Below, piece by piece: positions 35,224 to 43,690 of a stretch of DNA of 64,000 nt. Origin of the DNA: Pseudomonadales bacterium (GTDB taxonomy: Bacteria > Pseudomonadota > Gammaproteobacteria > Pseudomonadales > Azotimanducaceae); assembly GCA_019090615.1 (NCBI GenBank), contig JAHRVQ010000003.1, positions 1-64,000 of the forward strand. The letters are read 5' to 3'. The translations under genes and the position numbers were made by a program. Position 1 is the first letter of the stretch. Each line of letters opens with the position of its first letter. The notes under the pieces were generated by a model, which searched no databases, had not been told where the DNA came from, and saw only the letters and a program-made list of their open reading frames with translations.

Positions 35224-36435
35224 TTAAGCTTCTTTAATTGTTCCAAATGCCCAATCTAACCAGGGTAATAATTTTTCGATGTCTGAAGTTTCTACAGTTG
35301 CGCCGCCCCAGATTCTGAGCCCTGGCGGTGCATCTCTATAGCCGCCAATATCGTATCCAATATGTTCTGCAGCCAGTAAATCCACCAGTTCTTTGATGAC
35401 GTCAGCTTGTGCCTGCCCCTCAAGTTCGGTAAACCAGGGGTCGACAATTTTTAAGCAGATAGAGGTTGAAGAAATGTACGCCGGGTTATTGGTCAGGAAG
35501 CCTACCCAGGGGCTGGTCTTAATCCATTGATCAATTGCCTTGAGGTTGTTTTCACTGCGTTTTATCAGTGCCGTTAAACCGCCTATTTCCCTTGCCCATT
35601 TGAGAGCATCTAATTGATCTTCCACCGCCAACATGGACGGTGTATTAATGGTCGCGCCACTAAATATACCTTTTATAAGCTTGCCATCTTTCGTTAAGCG
35701 AAAGATCTTTGGCAACGGCCAGGCGGGGGTATAGTGCTCTAATCTGGCCACAGCTCGGGGAGAAAGTGCGATCATTCCCTGGCCCGCTTCGCCGCCCAGT
35801 ACTTTTTGCCAGGACCAGGTAACAACGTCCAGTTTTGACCATTCCAGGTCCATTGCAAAAACAGCCGAGGTAGCGTCACAAAACGTTAGGCCTGTCCTGT
35901 TTGCTGAGATCCAGTCGGCATTGGGTACTCGGGTACCCGACGTAGTACCGTTCCAGGTAAAAATAACATCGCGGTTACAATCCACCGTATTTAGATCAGG
36001 TAAATCTCCGTAGTCGGATGATAACTCTCTTATATCCTCTAGCTTGAGCTGTTTTTTAATATCTGATTGCCAGCCCTGACCAAAGCTTTCCCATGATAAT
36101 ATATCAACACCGCGTTCGCCCAACATGCTCCACATCGCCATTTCAAAGGCACCAGTATCAGAACCAGGTACGATACCCACCACATAATCCTCAGGAATCG
36201 ATAGAATTGACTTACTTTCATCAATAACCTGTTTGAGTTTGGCTTTTTCCGCTTTAGCTCGGTGAGAGCGGCCAAGGCTTTCAGTTGACAGGTTAGCAAT
36301 GTTCCAGCCCGGTCTCTTTGATGTGGGGCCAGATGAGAAACAGGGGTTGAGGGGTTTTATTTCAGGTTTATTGCTAACAGTAGTATTTGTAGCAGATTTG
36401 TTTTCAGGCGTTTCATTCATGAGTGGTCTAGTCAT
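35224..36435 (-). CDS. serC: Phosphoserine aminotransferase (class V, SerC-like)
   Basis: 403 residues, PLP-dependent. It opens with [15 protein letters not shown], with [20 protein letters not shown] and [13 protein letters not shown] forming the phosphate-binding parts. The PLP Lys is in [20 protein letters not shown], and [20 protein letters not shown] ends it. This is the subgroup common in Alphaproteobacteria and archaea rather than the E. coli form. It converts phosphohydroxypyruvate and glutamate to phosphoserine. The first 30 residues are Asn/Thr-rich, so the start may lie downstream of 36435. Confidence 0.88.
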   Translation of the reverse strand: MTRPLMNETPENKSATNTTVSNKPEIKPLNPCFSSGPTSKRPGWNIANLSTESLGRSHRAKAEKAKLKQVIDESKSILSIPEDYVVGIVPGSDTGAFEMAMWSMLGERGVDILSWESFGQGWQSDIKKQLKLEDIRELSSDYGDLPDLNTVDCNRDVIFTWNGTTSGTRVPNADWISANRTGLTFCDATSAVFAMDLEWSKLDVVTWSWQKVLGGEAGQGMIALSPRAVARLEHYTPAWPLPKIFRLTKDGKLIKGIFSGATINTPSMLAVEDQLDALKWAREIGGLTALIKRSENNLKAIDQWIKTSPWVGFLTNNPAYISSTSICLKIVDPWFTELEGQAQADVIKELVDLLAAEHIGYDIGGYRDAPPGLRIWGGATVETSDIEKLLPWLDWAFGTIKEA

Positions 36436-36699
36436 TAGTTTGAGAGTTTATTTAGCGCTGGCATAAAATCGCGTACCTTAGCGCACGGGGCATTGAGGCA
36501 CCAAGGATTTACTTTCATTTTGACTATATATTTTATTCACGGTGTTTTTGTGCCGGTAAAATGTCGTATCTATTGGTGATTCATTAAAGCGGTGAAGAGT
36601 CACATCAACGACCCAAAGAACTTGTCTGGTGGGATAGGGGGTAGCCTCAGAGTGCAGTGCGCTCATAGAATTGCACCGCTATAAAGCGATAGCGATAGG

Positions 36700-38814
36700 C
36701 TAAACAGTTAAGGAAGGATGATTGTGCATGTTTTCTAATCGATGTTCGCCGTTATCCATCCATAATACTGCGTCTACATGGTTTAGTAATTTTGGATCAT
36801 GGGTGATAAATAAGCACGTAATGCCCAGATGGCGAATATTATCCATGATTTTTTCGGCAGTTTTTTCATCTAAATGTGCTGTACCTTCATCCAGGAATAT
36901 CACTCGGGGTTGACGATACAGAGCCCGTGCTATGAGGATTCGTTGGATTTGCCCAGCTGACAGACAGGCGCCTAATTCGCCTACTAAGGTTTCATAAGCC
37001 ATGGGTAATAATGTGATCTCGTCATGAATCTCTGCCAATTTTGCCGCTGCTTCCAGTTGTTGCCAATCAACCACAGGCTCGCCAAAGGTAATATTGCTTC
37101 TGATACTGCCTGCTAGTAGTAGATCTTCCTGCATGACGCTGGTGAAATTTGATTGAATTGATTGCAGGCCAATGGTTGCCAGGGATTGATGATCGTAAGT
37201 TATTTCCCCGTGTAATGGTTTTTGACTAACTTGAATTAGGTTAAATAGCGTGGATTTCCCACACCCTGATGGCCCGAAGACAGCAATTTGTTGGCCTGGT
37301 TTGATACTAAGATTTAGGTTTTTCAGCAGCCAGGGTGAGTTTTCGTCATATCGAAAAGATATTGAATTTAGCTCAATGGCACCGTTCAATGGTCTTGTCG
37401 GTGTTAGTTTGAAATCGGCTTGCTGAGATTTTATGTCTGCAAGACGCTCGAATTGTAGCGATAACATCAAATAGCCAATGAACTCTCCGACCAGCGAACC
37501 TAATGCGGACTGGAGCTGGGTTTTGTAGGCAATGAAGGCGAATAACATACCGATGCTCATTTTGTTTTCCAGTACTTGAAGGGCGCCAAAATAGATAACC
37601 AAAATGCCTGAAAGGCCTGCGATCAAACCGCTGATGATTGATTGGCCAAGCTCAAGTTTGTCGGTTCGTATATTGGTATTAATTGTTTCGGTGAATTTAT
37701 TCAGCCAGTCATTGGTACGTTGGCCTTCAGTACCAAAACGTTTTACAGCGCTAATTGCTCGAATGGTTTCCATAAAATGGGATTCCATTTTTGCTTCGGC
37801 GATTAGCTGTTCATTGGCTCTGGACTTTACCGGCTGATAGAACAGCAGCTGGACAATGAGGTCAATGACTATAGTGAGCAGCACCAGGCTGGCAAGCATT
37901 GGAGAGTAAATAAACACTACAATCAACGTAGTTATAGCCATCAAACCGTCCAGAATAACGGCGATAGCACTGCTGGTTATAAATTCCTGGATGGCTGTCA
38001 ACGAACCGAAGCGGGATACAATGTCGCCCATATGCCGTTTATGGAAAAAAGCGACCGGCAGATGAATTAGATGACGGAATAGGCTACTGCCCATTTGAAA
38101 TGATAATTGATGGGTTAAATATATACTGGCCCAACTTCGTATTGCCTGCGTAAATACTGAAATTACGCTCAGTAAACCAAACCCAAGGGCCAGTATGATG
38201 AGTAGGTCGGCATCTCTTTTTACTAGCACATCATCGATGACTAGTTGGGTATAGAAGGGGCTGAGCAGGGTAATGATTTGTAAAATAAAGGCTAATAATA
38301 AAATTTGCGCCATGGTCGGGATCAGGCCTTTGAGACCTACGATGAAATCCCTGAAACCCAGTTTTGTGGTAGATGTTTCTGGTTGATAGTCTGGGCCTGG
38401 GATAATTTCCAGGACAACACCGGTAAAATGAGCAGCAGCTGCTGAAAGCGAAATTCGGCGACTACCCAGCGCAGGATCATGAATCGTTATGTTCTTTCCT
38501 GATACTTTGTTGAGAACAACAAAATGGTTGAAATTCCAGTGTAGAATCACAGGCTGGGTAAATGATTTAAGCTCGGCAACTTCGCAACGAATTGCCCTGC
38601 AATTAAAGTCCCGAGTTTTTACTGCGCGCATTAGTTGAGCAATGTCAGAACCGCGTTGGGACGACCCCATATCATTTCGATATTTTGCTAAATCGAGCTT
38701 GTCGCCGAAAAAGGCCGCGATCATGGCGATACAGGTGATCCCGCACTCGGAGTTTTCAGCCTGCAGAATCGAAGGTAGTTTTTGCCGACCGGTGAAATTT
38801 AGTGAGCTAAACAT
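36700..38814 (-). CDS. C39-peptidase-containing ABC exporter (bacteriocin/peptide type)
   Basis: 704 residues. An N-terminal C39 cysteine protease domain with ILQAENSECGITC (Gln18, catalytic Cys24), FNHFVVL (His97) and IHDPALG (Asp113), so the triad is intact. A six-span ABC membrane domain follows. The nucleotide-binding domain has GPSGCGKSTL (Walker A), LSAGQIQRILIARAL (signature) and VIFLDEGTAHLD (Walker B). Such exporters cleave a double-glycine leader and secrete the peptide. It overlaps the HlyD gene by 8 bp. I found no double-glycine precursor beside it. Confidence 0.93.
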   Translation of the reverse strand: MFSSLNFTGRQKLPSILQAENSECGITCIAMIAAFFGDKLDLAKYRNDMGSSQRGSDIAQLMRAVKTRDFNCRAIRCEVAELKSFTQPVILHWNFNHFVVLNKVSGKNITIHDPALGSRRISLSAAAAHFTGVVLEIIPGPDYQPETSTTKLGFRDFIVGLKGLIPTMAQILLLAFILQIITLLSPFYTQLVIDDVLVKRDADLLIILALGFGLLSVISVFTQAIRSWASIYLTHQLSFQMGSSLFRHLIHLPVAFFHKRHMGDIVSRFGSLTAIQEFITSSAIAVILDGLMAITTLIVVFIYSPMLASLVLLTIVIDLIVQLLFYQPVKSRANEQLIAEAKMESHFMETIRAISAVKRFGTEGQRTNDWLNKFTETINTNIRTDKLELGQSIISGLIAGLSGILVIYFGALQVLENKMSIGMLFAFIAYKTQLQSALGSLVGEFIGYLMLSLQFERLADIKSQQADFKLTPTRPLNGAIELNSISFRYDENSPWLLKNLNLSIKPGQQIAVFGPSGCGKSTLFNLIQVSQKPLHGEITYDHQSLATIGLQSIQSNFTSVMQEDLLLAGSIRSNITFGEPVVDWQQLEAAAKLAEIHDEITLLPMAYETLVGELGACLSAGQIQRILIARALYRQPRVIFLDEGTAHLDEKTAEKIMDNIRHLGITCLFITHDPKLLNHVDAVLWMDNGEHRLENMHNHPSLTV

Positions 38815-40033
38815 ATCTGCCCCTGGCGATCATTACTGGTTCTAACAGCCATTCAAATAAGGTGCGTCGATCTAGCACGATATCCGCTTTTAATGTCATG
38901 CCTGGCCTTAGATTTGTAGTAATGCCGTAGGCTTTCACCGCTTGATCAGTCAAGGCTACTGTAGCCAGGTAATATATTCCGTTATCTGGTATTTCAAGGG
39001 GTAAGTCCTGAGTAGCAATTGTGTGGCTTGAAACGTCAATAAGTTTGCCTTCATAACTGCCAAATTTTAGATGGGGAAAAGCGTCATAAAGAATATTGAT
39101 CCGTTGTCCATTTGCCATAAAACCCACAGCGTGACTTGGGATGAGTAGCCTGGCCTGTAGCGGTTTATCTTGCGGTATGATGGTTAGCAGTGATTCTTTT
39201 ACCACAACTACATCGCCGATCTGCTTGAAAATTGATGAGACCTTACCGTCTACCGGCGCCAAAATTATTTGCTGAGTATTCGCCAGCCAGTTTGCTTTGG
39301 CCTGCACAAGGTTTATCTTGCGTTGTTTGATTTCAAGAATTTCGAGTGCATGTTTAGACACATAATGTTGTTGTTGGATAGATAGTGACGCCAACTTATC
39401 TTTTGCTGCTTCAAGCTTGTCGGTTATTTCTTCCAGGCGTTGTTCTGCCGCCAGTGACTGGTCCTGAAATTTCCCCCATTCAAGTTGCGAGAGATATCCG
39501 TTGGATAGCAGGGTCTCACTGGCTTTAAAAACTTTATGGAGATTATTTTTTCTGGTGGTTTGTAGTCTTTGGATGCTATGTAGACGGTCGATGGATTTGA
39601 CCAGCCGCTGTTGCGATGCTTTAAGTTGAGTGAATTCTTTATGCTGAATTTCTTGCCTTCGAAGTAATTGCTGTTCTGTTGCATCCAGTTGCGCATCGTA
39701 TGAAAACGCTTGTTGATTTTGTCGAAGTGCCCGTAGGTGTATAAGGGCTAAAGGCGTTCCTTTGTTAACATACTGGCCCTTGTCGACATAAATAGATGTT
39801 AAAGTACCAGACCGTTCGGCGGCAATACGGGTGATGTCGTTATGAATATACCCTTTGACGCTGGTTTTTCTTAGATAGGGTTGTGCGGTTAGAAAGTACG
39901 CGCCGGATACAATAATAAATGTTAATAGACAGCTAATAACAATGAACCCAGGGGGTAATAGAATTCGCTGTTCACCCAGGTCCGCACTCGCTCGGTGAGC
40001 GAGGGATTGTTCTGTGAAAATTGGTTCTGCCAT
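38807..40033 (-). CDS. HlyD-family secretion adaptor
   Basis: 408 residues. One N-terminal membrane span (VISCLLTFIIVSGAYF), lipoyl half-motifs (GTLTSIYVDKGQYVNKGTPL and VDGKVSSIFKQIGDVVV), a long coiled coil between residues 110 and 240, and a beta-barrel end with GMTLKADIVLDRRTLFEWLL. It bridges the ABC exporter to an outer-membrane channel. GAGGAAA lies about 8 nt upstream of the ATG. No TolC homologue is in the window. Confidence 0.93.
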   Translation of the reverse strand: MAEPIFTEQSLAHRASADLGEQRILLPPGFIVISCLLTFIIVSGAYFLTAQPYLRKTSVKGYIHNDITRIAAERSGTLTSIYVDKGQYVNKGTPLALIHLRALRQNQQAFSYDAQLDATEQQLLRRQEIQHKEFTQLKASQQRLVKSIDRLHSIQRLQTTRKNNLHKVFKASETLLSNGYLSQLEWGKFQDQSLAAEQRLEEITDKLEAAKDKLASLSIQQQHYVSKHALEILEIKQRKINLVQAKANWLANTQQIILAPVDGKVSSIFKQIGDVVVVKESLLTIIPQDKPLQARLLIPSHAVGFMANGQRINILYDAFPHLKFGSYEGKLIDVSSHTIATQDLPLEIPDNGIYYLATVALTDQAVKAYGITTNLRPGMTLKADIVLDRRTLFEWLLEPVMIARGRYV

Positions 40034-40371
40034 AACGCATTTCCTCGAAGCCGATATTTTTTTCTAGTAGGAGACGAGTAGCTATCCTGATGCCAGGCAA
40101 TTATGAATGCCAGTGTCTAAGCGCTGAAAAGGCTGTAAGCGATTGCTTGCTGCCGGGTGTGATCTTCCTACATAAGATGGCTCATTGATTAGTCTTGCCC
40201 TAACAACAAAATGCCGTTTATGTTGAGTTTTCTTTAACCGGTAGTTGGCAGTATTTGCGCGTGGGGTGACGGCACTATAAGAAGATTGGTATCCTATGCG
40301 TCTGTGAAAGGTTAAATGAATAATATTGATCAATGGTAATCAAACAACGATTATTTCTAGAAGGATGAATA
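40034..40371. other. Intergenic stretch between divergent genes
   Basis: About 340 bp between the HlyD gene (minus) and an SDR gene (plus). Searched for a small double-glycine peptide gene for the exporter; none found. An 83-codon frame at 40082-40333 on the minus strand has no leader features. Confidence 0.55.
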
Positions 40372-41178
40372 ATGAATAAAGACGGATTATTAGCAGGTAA
40401 GGTTGCGGTTATTACAGGTTCAAGCCGTGGTATTGGCGAAGCAGTGGCTATCCGCTACGCCATGGAAGGAGCCAAAGTGGTGGTTTCTGCAAGGACCCTT
40501 GATGAAGGCGATCATGCATTGGGTGGCGGTATTAATGGCGTGGTGGAGAAAATCAAAAATGCAGGTGGTGAGGCCCATGCGGTTCGGTGTGATCTTTCCG
40601 TCGCAGAGCACAGGGAACAGCTCATTAAAGCCACCGAAGAAAAATATGGTGAAGTGGATATTTTGGTAAATAATGCAGCAGTGACTTTTTTTGTGGCCGT
40701 TGCAGACTTCAAGAAAAAACATTATGACCTGATGCTAGAAGTACAGGTATACGCCCCGTTTCACCTTTCACAACTGGTTTTGCCTGGCATGAAACGGCGC
40801 AATTCTGGACGGATTGTTAATGTTTCGTCACATGCCGCACTCCATCCAGCTAAAGACTCTGTCGGCTGGGGTTCCACCGTTTATGGTATGTGTAAAGCTT
40901 CTTTAGAGCGATTCACCACGGGCCTGGCATGTGAAGTTTATAGTGATGGAATTGGCGTTAATGTTATAGCGCCTGGGCTGGTAGCGACTCCGGGTGTTGT
41001 ACATCATAATTTGATTACAGAAGATACACCTGAAGATAGTGTGACTCCCGTTGAACATATGGCTGAGGCCTGCTTACGACTTGTGCACGGTGAGTCTACA
41101 GAGTTTACCGGTATGATTACTTATGCATCTGATATGATGAAACACTACCAACTAACGGCCGTAGACTTGACTTTGTAG
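40372..41178 (+). CDS. SDR-family oxidoreductase
   Basis: 268 residues. VAVITGSSRGIGEAVAIRYA, ILVNNAAVTFF, a catalytic Ser in NVSSHAALHP, YGMCKASLERF with Tyr/Lys, and a C-terminus ending MMKHYQLTAVDLTL. The family-typical GGGxxxxD end is altered. AAGGA lies 7 nt before the ATG. The last G of its TAG stop is the first base of a 23-bp tandem repeat array. Substrate unknown. Confidence 0.9.
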   Translation: MNKDGLLAGKVAVITGSSRGIGEAVAIRYAMEGAKVVVSARTLDEGDHALGGGINGVVEKIKNAGGEAHAVRCDLSVAEHREQLIKATEEKYGEVDILVNNAAVTFFVAVADFKKKHYDLMLEVQVYAPFHLSQLVLPGMKRRNSGRIVNVSSHAALHPAKDSVGWGSTVYGMCKASLERFTTGLACEVYSDGIGVNVIAPGLVATPGVVHHNLITEDTPEDSVTPVEHMAEACLRLVHGESTEFTGMITYASDMMKHYQLTAVDLTL

Positions 41179-41407
41179 AGCCCTCAGCGGTTCAAATAAA
41201 GAGCCCTCAGCGGTTTTAATAAAGAGCCCTCAGCGGCTCTAATAAAGAGCCCTCAGCGGCTCTAATAAAGAGCCCTCAGCGGTTTTAATAAAGAGCCCTC
41301 AGCGGTTCAAATAAAGAGCCCTCAGCGGCTCTAATAAAGAGCCCTCAGCGGTTTTAATAAAGAGCCCTCAGCGGTTTTAATAAAGAGCCCTCAGCAGCTC
41401 TGAATGA
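41178..41407. repeat. 23-bp tandem repeat array, right copy (terminator-like units)
   Basis: Nine 23-bp units plus a divergent tenth, back to back between convergent SDR and metA genes. Each starts GAGCCCTCAGCGG and ends in one of three variants: TTCAAATAAA (A), TTTTAATAAA (B) or CTCTAATAAA (C). The order is A B C C B A C B B. On the minus strand, C units read AGAGCC-GCTGAG-GGCTCT-TTATT, a 6-bp hairpin plus T-rich tail. The tenth unit, nearest metA, is likewise a hairpin. This is the reverse complement of the array at 1-82. Confidence 0.97.
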
Positions 41408-41435
41408 AAAATTGTCACTATAACCGGCTAAATAC

Positions 41436-42386
41436 CTATCTATTTAGCCGGTGCCTTACATCAAGTTCCAGGCCAACTTTGTTAGTGTCGAAGGGTGTCA
41501 GTTGGTAGACATAATAGTTGAGCCAGTTTGAGAATAATAAGTTGCCGTGGCTTTTCCAGGTAACAAGAGGGTGACGAGTTGGATCATTTTCCGGGAAATA
41601 ATTTTCAGGAATTTGTGGCTTCAGGCCGGCTTCAATGTCTCTCTCGTACTCCTGTTTTAAGCACAGAGGTTCGTATTCTGAGTGGCCGGTTACAAATAAC
41701 TGTCTACCGTCTTTTCTGGCGACTATGTAAGCGCCGGCAATATCTGAGGTTGAAATGATTTCAAGTTCATCGCAGGCTGACATGTCTTCAGTGGATATTT
41801 CAGCATAGCGAGAATGTGGGGCATTAAATACATCGTCAAACCCGCGTACAATTGGCGCTAAAGGTTTGTTCAGAAAGTGAGGATAGACACCGGAGATTTT
41901 CTTAGCCAATATTCTTTTTTTGATGCCGTACAAATGATACATGGCCGCTTGAACGCCCCAACATAAGAACATAGTAGATGTAACGTGATCGATGCTCCAG
42001 TCCATGATGTTCTGCATCGCGGGCCAAAAAGAAACTTCATCAAATTGTTTTTGGCCTAAAGGAGCGCCGGTAATAATCATGCCGTCGTAGCGATTATTTT
42101 TGATTTCATCAAACGATTTATAGAAGGTTGCAAGGTGCTCAATAGGGGTGTTTTTTGAAGGTTTGTCATTGATACGCATAAGCTCTACATCTACCTGCAA
42201 GGGTGAATTGGCTAACATGCGCAACAGATGTATTTCTGTTTCGATTTTCTTAGGCATCAAATTTAGAAGTAAAATTCGAAGTGGCCGAATGTCCTGAGTT
42301 TCAGCGTCTGAACCTGAGATGCAAAATATATTTTCGCGTTGTAAGACGTCGGTCGCGGGTAAGTCATCTGGTATCCTGAGCGGCAT
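41436..42386 (-). CDS. metA: Homoserine O-succinyltransferase
   Basis: 316 residues from the ATG at 42386 (MPLRIPDDLPATDVL), which matches E. coli MetA; an in-frame ATG at 42425 adds 13 residues and abuts a terminator T run. It acylates homoserine in methionine synthesis. IRPLRILLLNLMPKKIETEI, DGMIITGAPLGQKQFDEVSF, FLCWGVQAAMYHLYG (catalytic Cys) and VTGHSEYEP (catalytic His) are present. Gly after GAPL fits the succinyl-CoA type rather than the acetyl type. Likely regulated by the SAM-II riboswitch upstream. GAGA lies 7 nt before this ATG. Confidence 0.94.
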   Translation of the reverse strand: MPLRIPDDLPATDVLQRENIFCISGSDAETQDIRPLRILLLNLMPKKIETEIHLLRMLANSPLQVDVELMRINDKPSKNTPIEHLATFYKSFDEIKNNRYDGMIITGAPLGQKQFDEVSFWPAMQNIMDWSIDHVTSTMFLCWGVQAAMYHLYGIKKRILAKKISGVYPHFLNKPLAPIVRGFDDVFNAPHSRYAEISTEDMSACDELEIISTSDIAGAYIVARKDGRQLFVTGHSEYEPLCLKQEYERDIEAGLKPQIPENYFPENDPTRHPLVTWKSHGNLLFSNWLNYYVYQLTPFDTNKVGLELDVRHRLNR

Positions 42387-42424
42387 ATGCGATTTCTCGA
42401 AATAGTAGTCGGCGAGCGCAGGCA

Positions 42425-42456
42425 TATAAAAACCTACTCGGTATGGCTAAAGTAGG
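42425..42456 (-). terminator. Intrinsic terminator in metA leader
   Basis: On the minus strand CCTACT (42456-42451), a 12-nt loop, AGTAGG (42438-42433), then TTTTTAT. It begins about 10 nt after the SAM-II aptamer and ends before the metA ATG, the place for an expression platform that stops transcription when SAM is bound. Confidence 0.72.
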
Positions 42457-42465
42457 CTTTCGCTT

Positions 42466-42518
42466 CTTTCTTTAGCTGTATTTTTAAAGTGCCCGCAAGC
42501 TGAATTCAAATCGGCACT
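42466..42518 (-). promoter_or_regulatory. SAM-II (SAM-alpha) riboswitch upstream of metA
   Basis: Reading on the minus strand: AGUGCC pairs with GGCACU (stem P1) around GAUUUGAAUUCAGCUUGCG. It is followed by UUUAAAAAUACAGCUAAAG. The conserved SAM-II elements GAUUU, CUUGC, UAAA and AGCUAAA all occur in order and spacing. AGCU in the loop can pair with AGCU in the 3' tail, giving the H-type pseudoknot. SAM-II controls methionine genes such as metA, metX and metC, mostly in Alphaproteobacteria. Placed between a promoter and a terminator ahead of metA, so SAM probably shuts metA off. Confidence 0.9.
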
Positions 42519-42528
42519 ATCAGCATAT

Positions 42529-42556
42529 CTTATAAAATCATTGATGCAGCGGTCAA
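42529..42556 (-). promoter_or_regulatory. Sigma70-type promoter for metA leader
   Basis: TTGACC (42556-42551), a 16-bp spacer, TATAAG (42534-42529). A start site about 7 nt downstream would begin the transcript a few bases before riboswitch stem P1. Confidence 0.6.
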
Positions 42557-42694
42557 GCCTGGTGAATTGGCTTCGATATAACGCTATGTTGTCGAGCCTT
42601 AATCATCATAACGTCTAAAGCTAAAAGGCAGAGGCGCTGCAGACTGTTAATCGCCTTAGGTTCAGCTTTTTTACCTTAACGGTCTATGCCCGCG

Positions 42695-43471
42695 CTAAAA
42701 TGCCTGTTCGTTAAACCGTTCCTGGAGTTTCCTCATACCAGTGATCCAACGATCATAATTTGATGTTTTTCGCTGCATGTAGGTGAGTACTTCTGGATGA
42801 GGTAAAATTAGAAACTGTTCGGATTTAAGTGCCAACATCACAGAATCACATAGCACCTCTGGTTCCATCATACCGTCAATGCCGGCAACGCCGCCGTTTT
42901 CAGTGTTTGCCGTCATAGCGGTGCGTACTGCCTGTGGGCATAGTGCTGAAACCTTGATACCTTTGTTGCCGTAAGTTACCGCTAACCACTCAGCATAAGC
43001 AACTGCGGCATGTTTGGTGACGGTGTAGGGCGCACTACCAATCTGGGTAAGTAGGCCCGCAGCAGATGCTGTATTGAGGATATAACCTTCGCCTCGGTGT
43101 AACATCGCGGGCAGGGCCGCTCGGGTTGAATAAACGTGAGCCATAACGTTTATTTCCCAGATACGTTGCCAGTCGTCATTGGGTGTTTCAGGGCCACCGC
43201 CAACGCCAATACCTGCGTTATTGCATAATAAGTCAATTTGACCGTAATCTGACTCGACCTGTTTGATTAGCCGAATAACTTCAGATTCAACCGCAACATC
43301 TGTTTTAATAGCAGTTGCACCGATTTTTTCGGCGATCCTGCTCAAGGCATCGGCATCTAAATCTGCAATGACTACCTGCTTTGCACCCTCAGCAATAAAT
43401 CGTTCTGCCATTGCCAATCCTATACCGCTCGCGGCACCCGTGATGATTGCAATTTTCCCTTTGATATCCAT
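42695..43471 (-). CDS. SDR-family oxidoreductase
   Basis: About 258 residues from the ATG at 43471 (MDIKGKIAIITGAASGIGLA); an ATG at 43546 would add a 25-residue extension not typical of the family. LLCNNAGIGVGG, a catalytic Ser in NTASAAGLL, YTVTKHAAVA with Tyr/Lys, and SEQFLILPHPEVL near the end. The ending LPHPE also occurs in the SDR at 16482-17369, so the two are closer paralogues than the others here. Substrate unknown. Confidence 0.9.
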   Translation of the reverse strand: MDIKGKIAIITGAASGIGLAMAERFIAEGAKQVVIADLDADALSRIAEKIGATAIKTDVAVESEVIRLIKQVESDYGQIDLLCNNAGIGVGGGPETPNDDWQRIWEINVMAHVYSTRAALPAMLHRGEGYILNTASAAGLLTQIGSAPYTVTKHAAVAYAEWLAVTYGNKGIKVSALCPQAVRTAMTANTENGGVAGIDGMMEPEVLCDSVMLALKSEQFLILPHPEVLTYMQRKTSNYDRWITGMRKLQERFNEQAF

Positions 43472-43690
43472 TTCGTTTATCCAGTTATGCGATTTATCAG
43501 CGTCGCATATTTCAACATGTACGGGAAGGTCTGAATTAAGAAACAAATTGAACTAAAAAAAAGTAATATTTGCTTGCATCCAATATGTTTTGGTCAAATA
43601 ACGGGCATTTGTCATAAAATAGTAAATTGAAGTTGCAAGTGGTAGGATTCCGAGCGATCATTTTACGCTTGTTTTTCGGTTTCAAGTCCC

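Noticed and set aside
36478-36666. 62-codon minus-strand frame after the C39 exporter gene
   Set aside because: No ribosome site, no leader features and no domain.
40082-40333. 83-codon minus-strand frame upstream of the C39 exporter genes
   Set aside because: No double-glycine leader, no ribosome site and basic, random-looking composition.
41178-41407. Possible CRISPR array
   Set aside because: The units are contiguous 23-mers with no unique spacers; variation is limited to three shared variants, so it is a simple tandem array.
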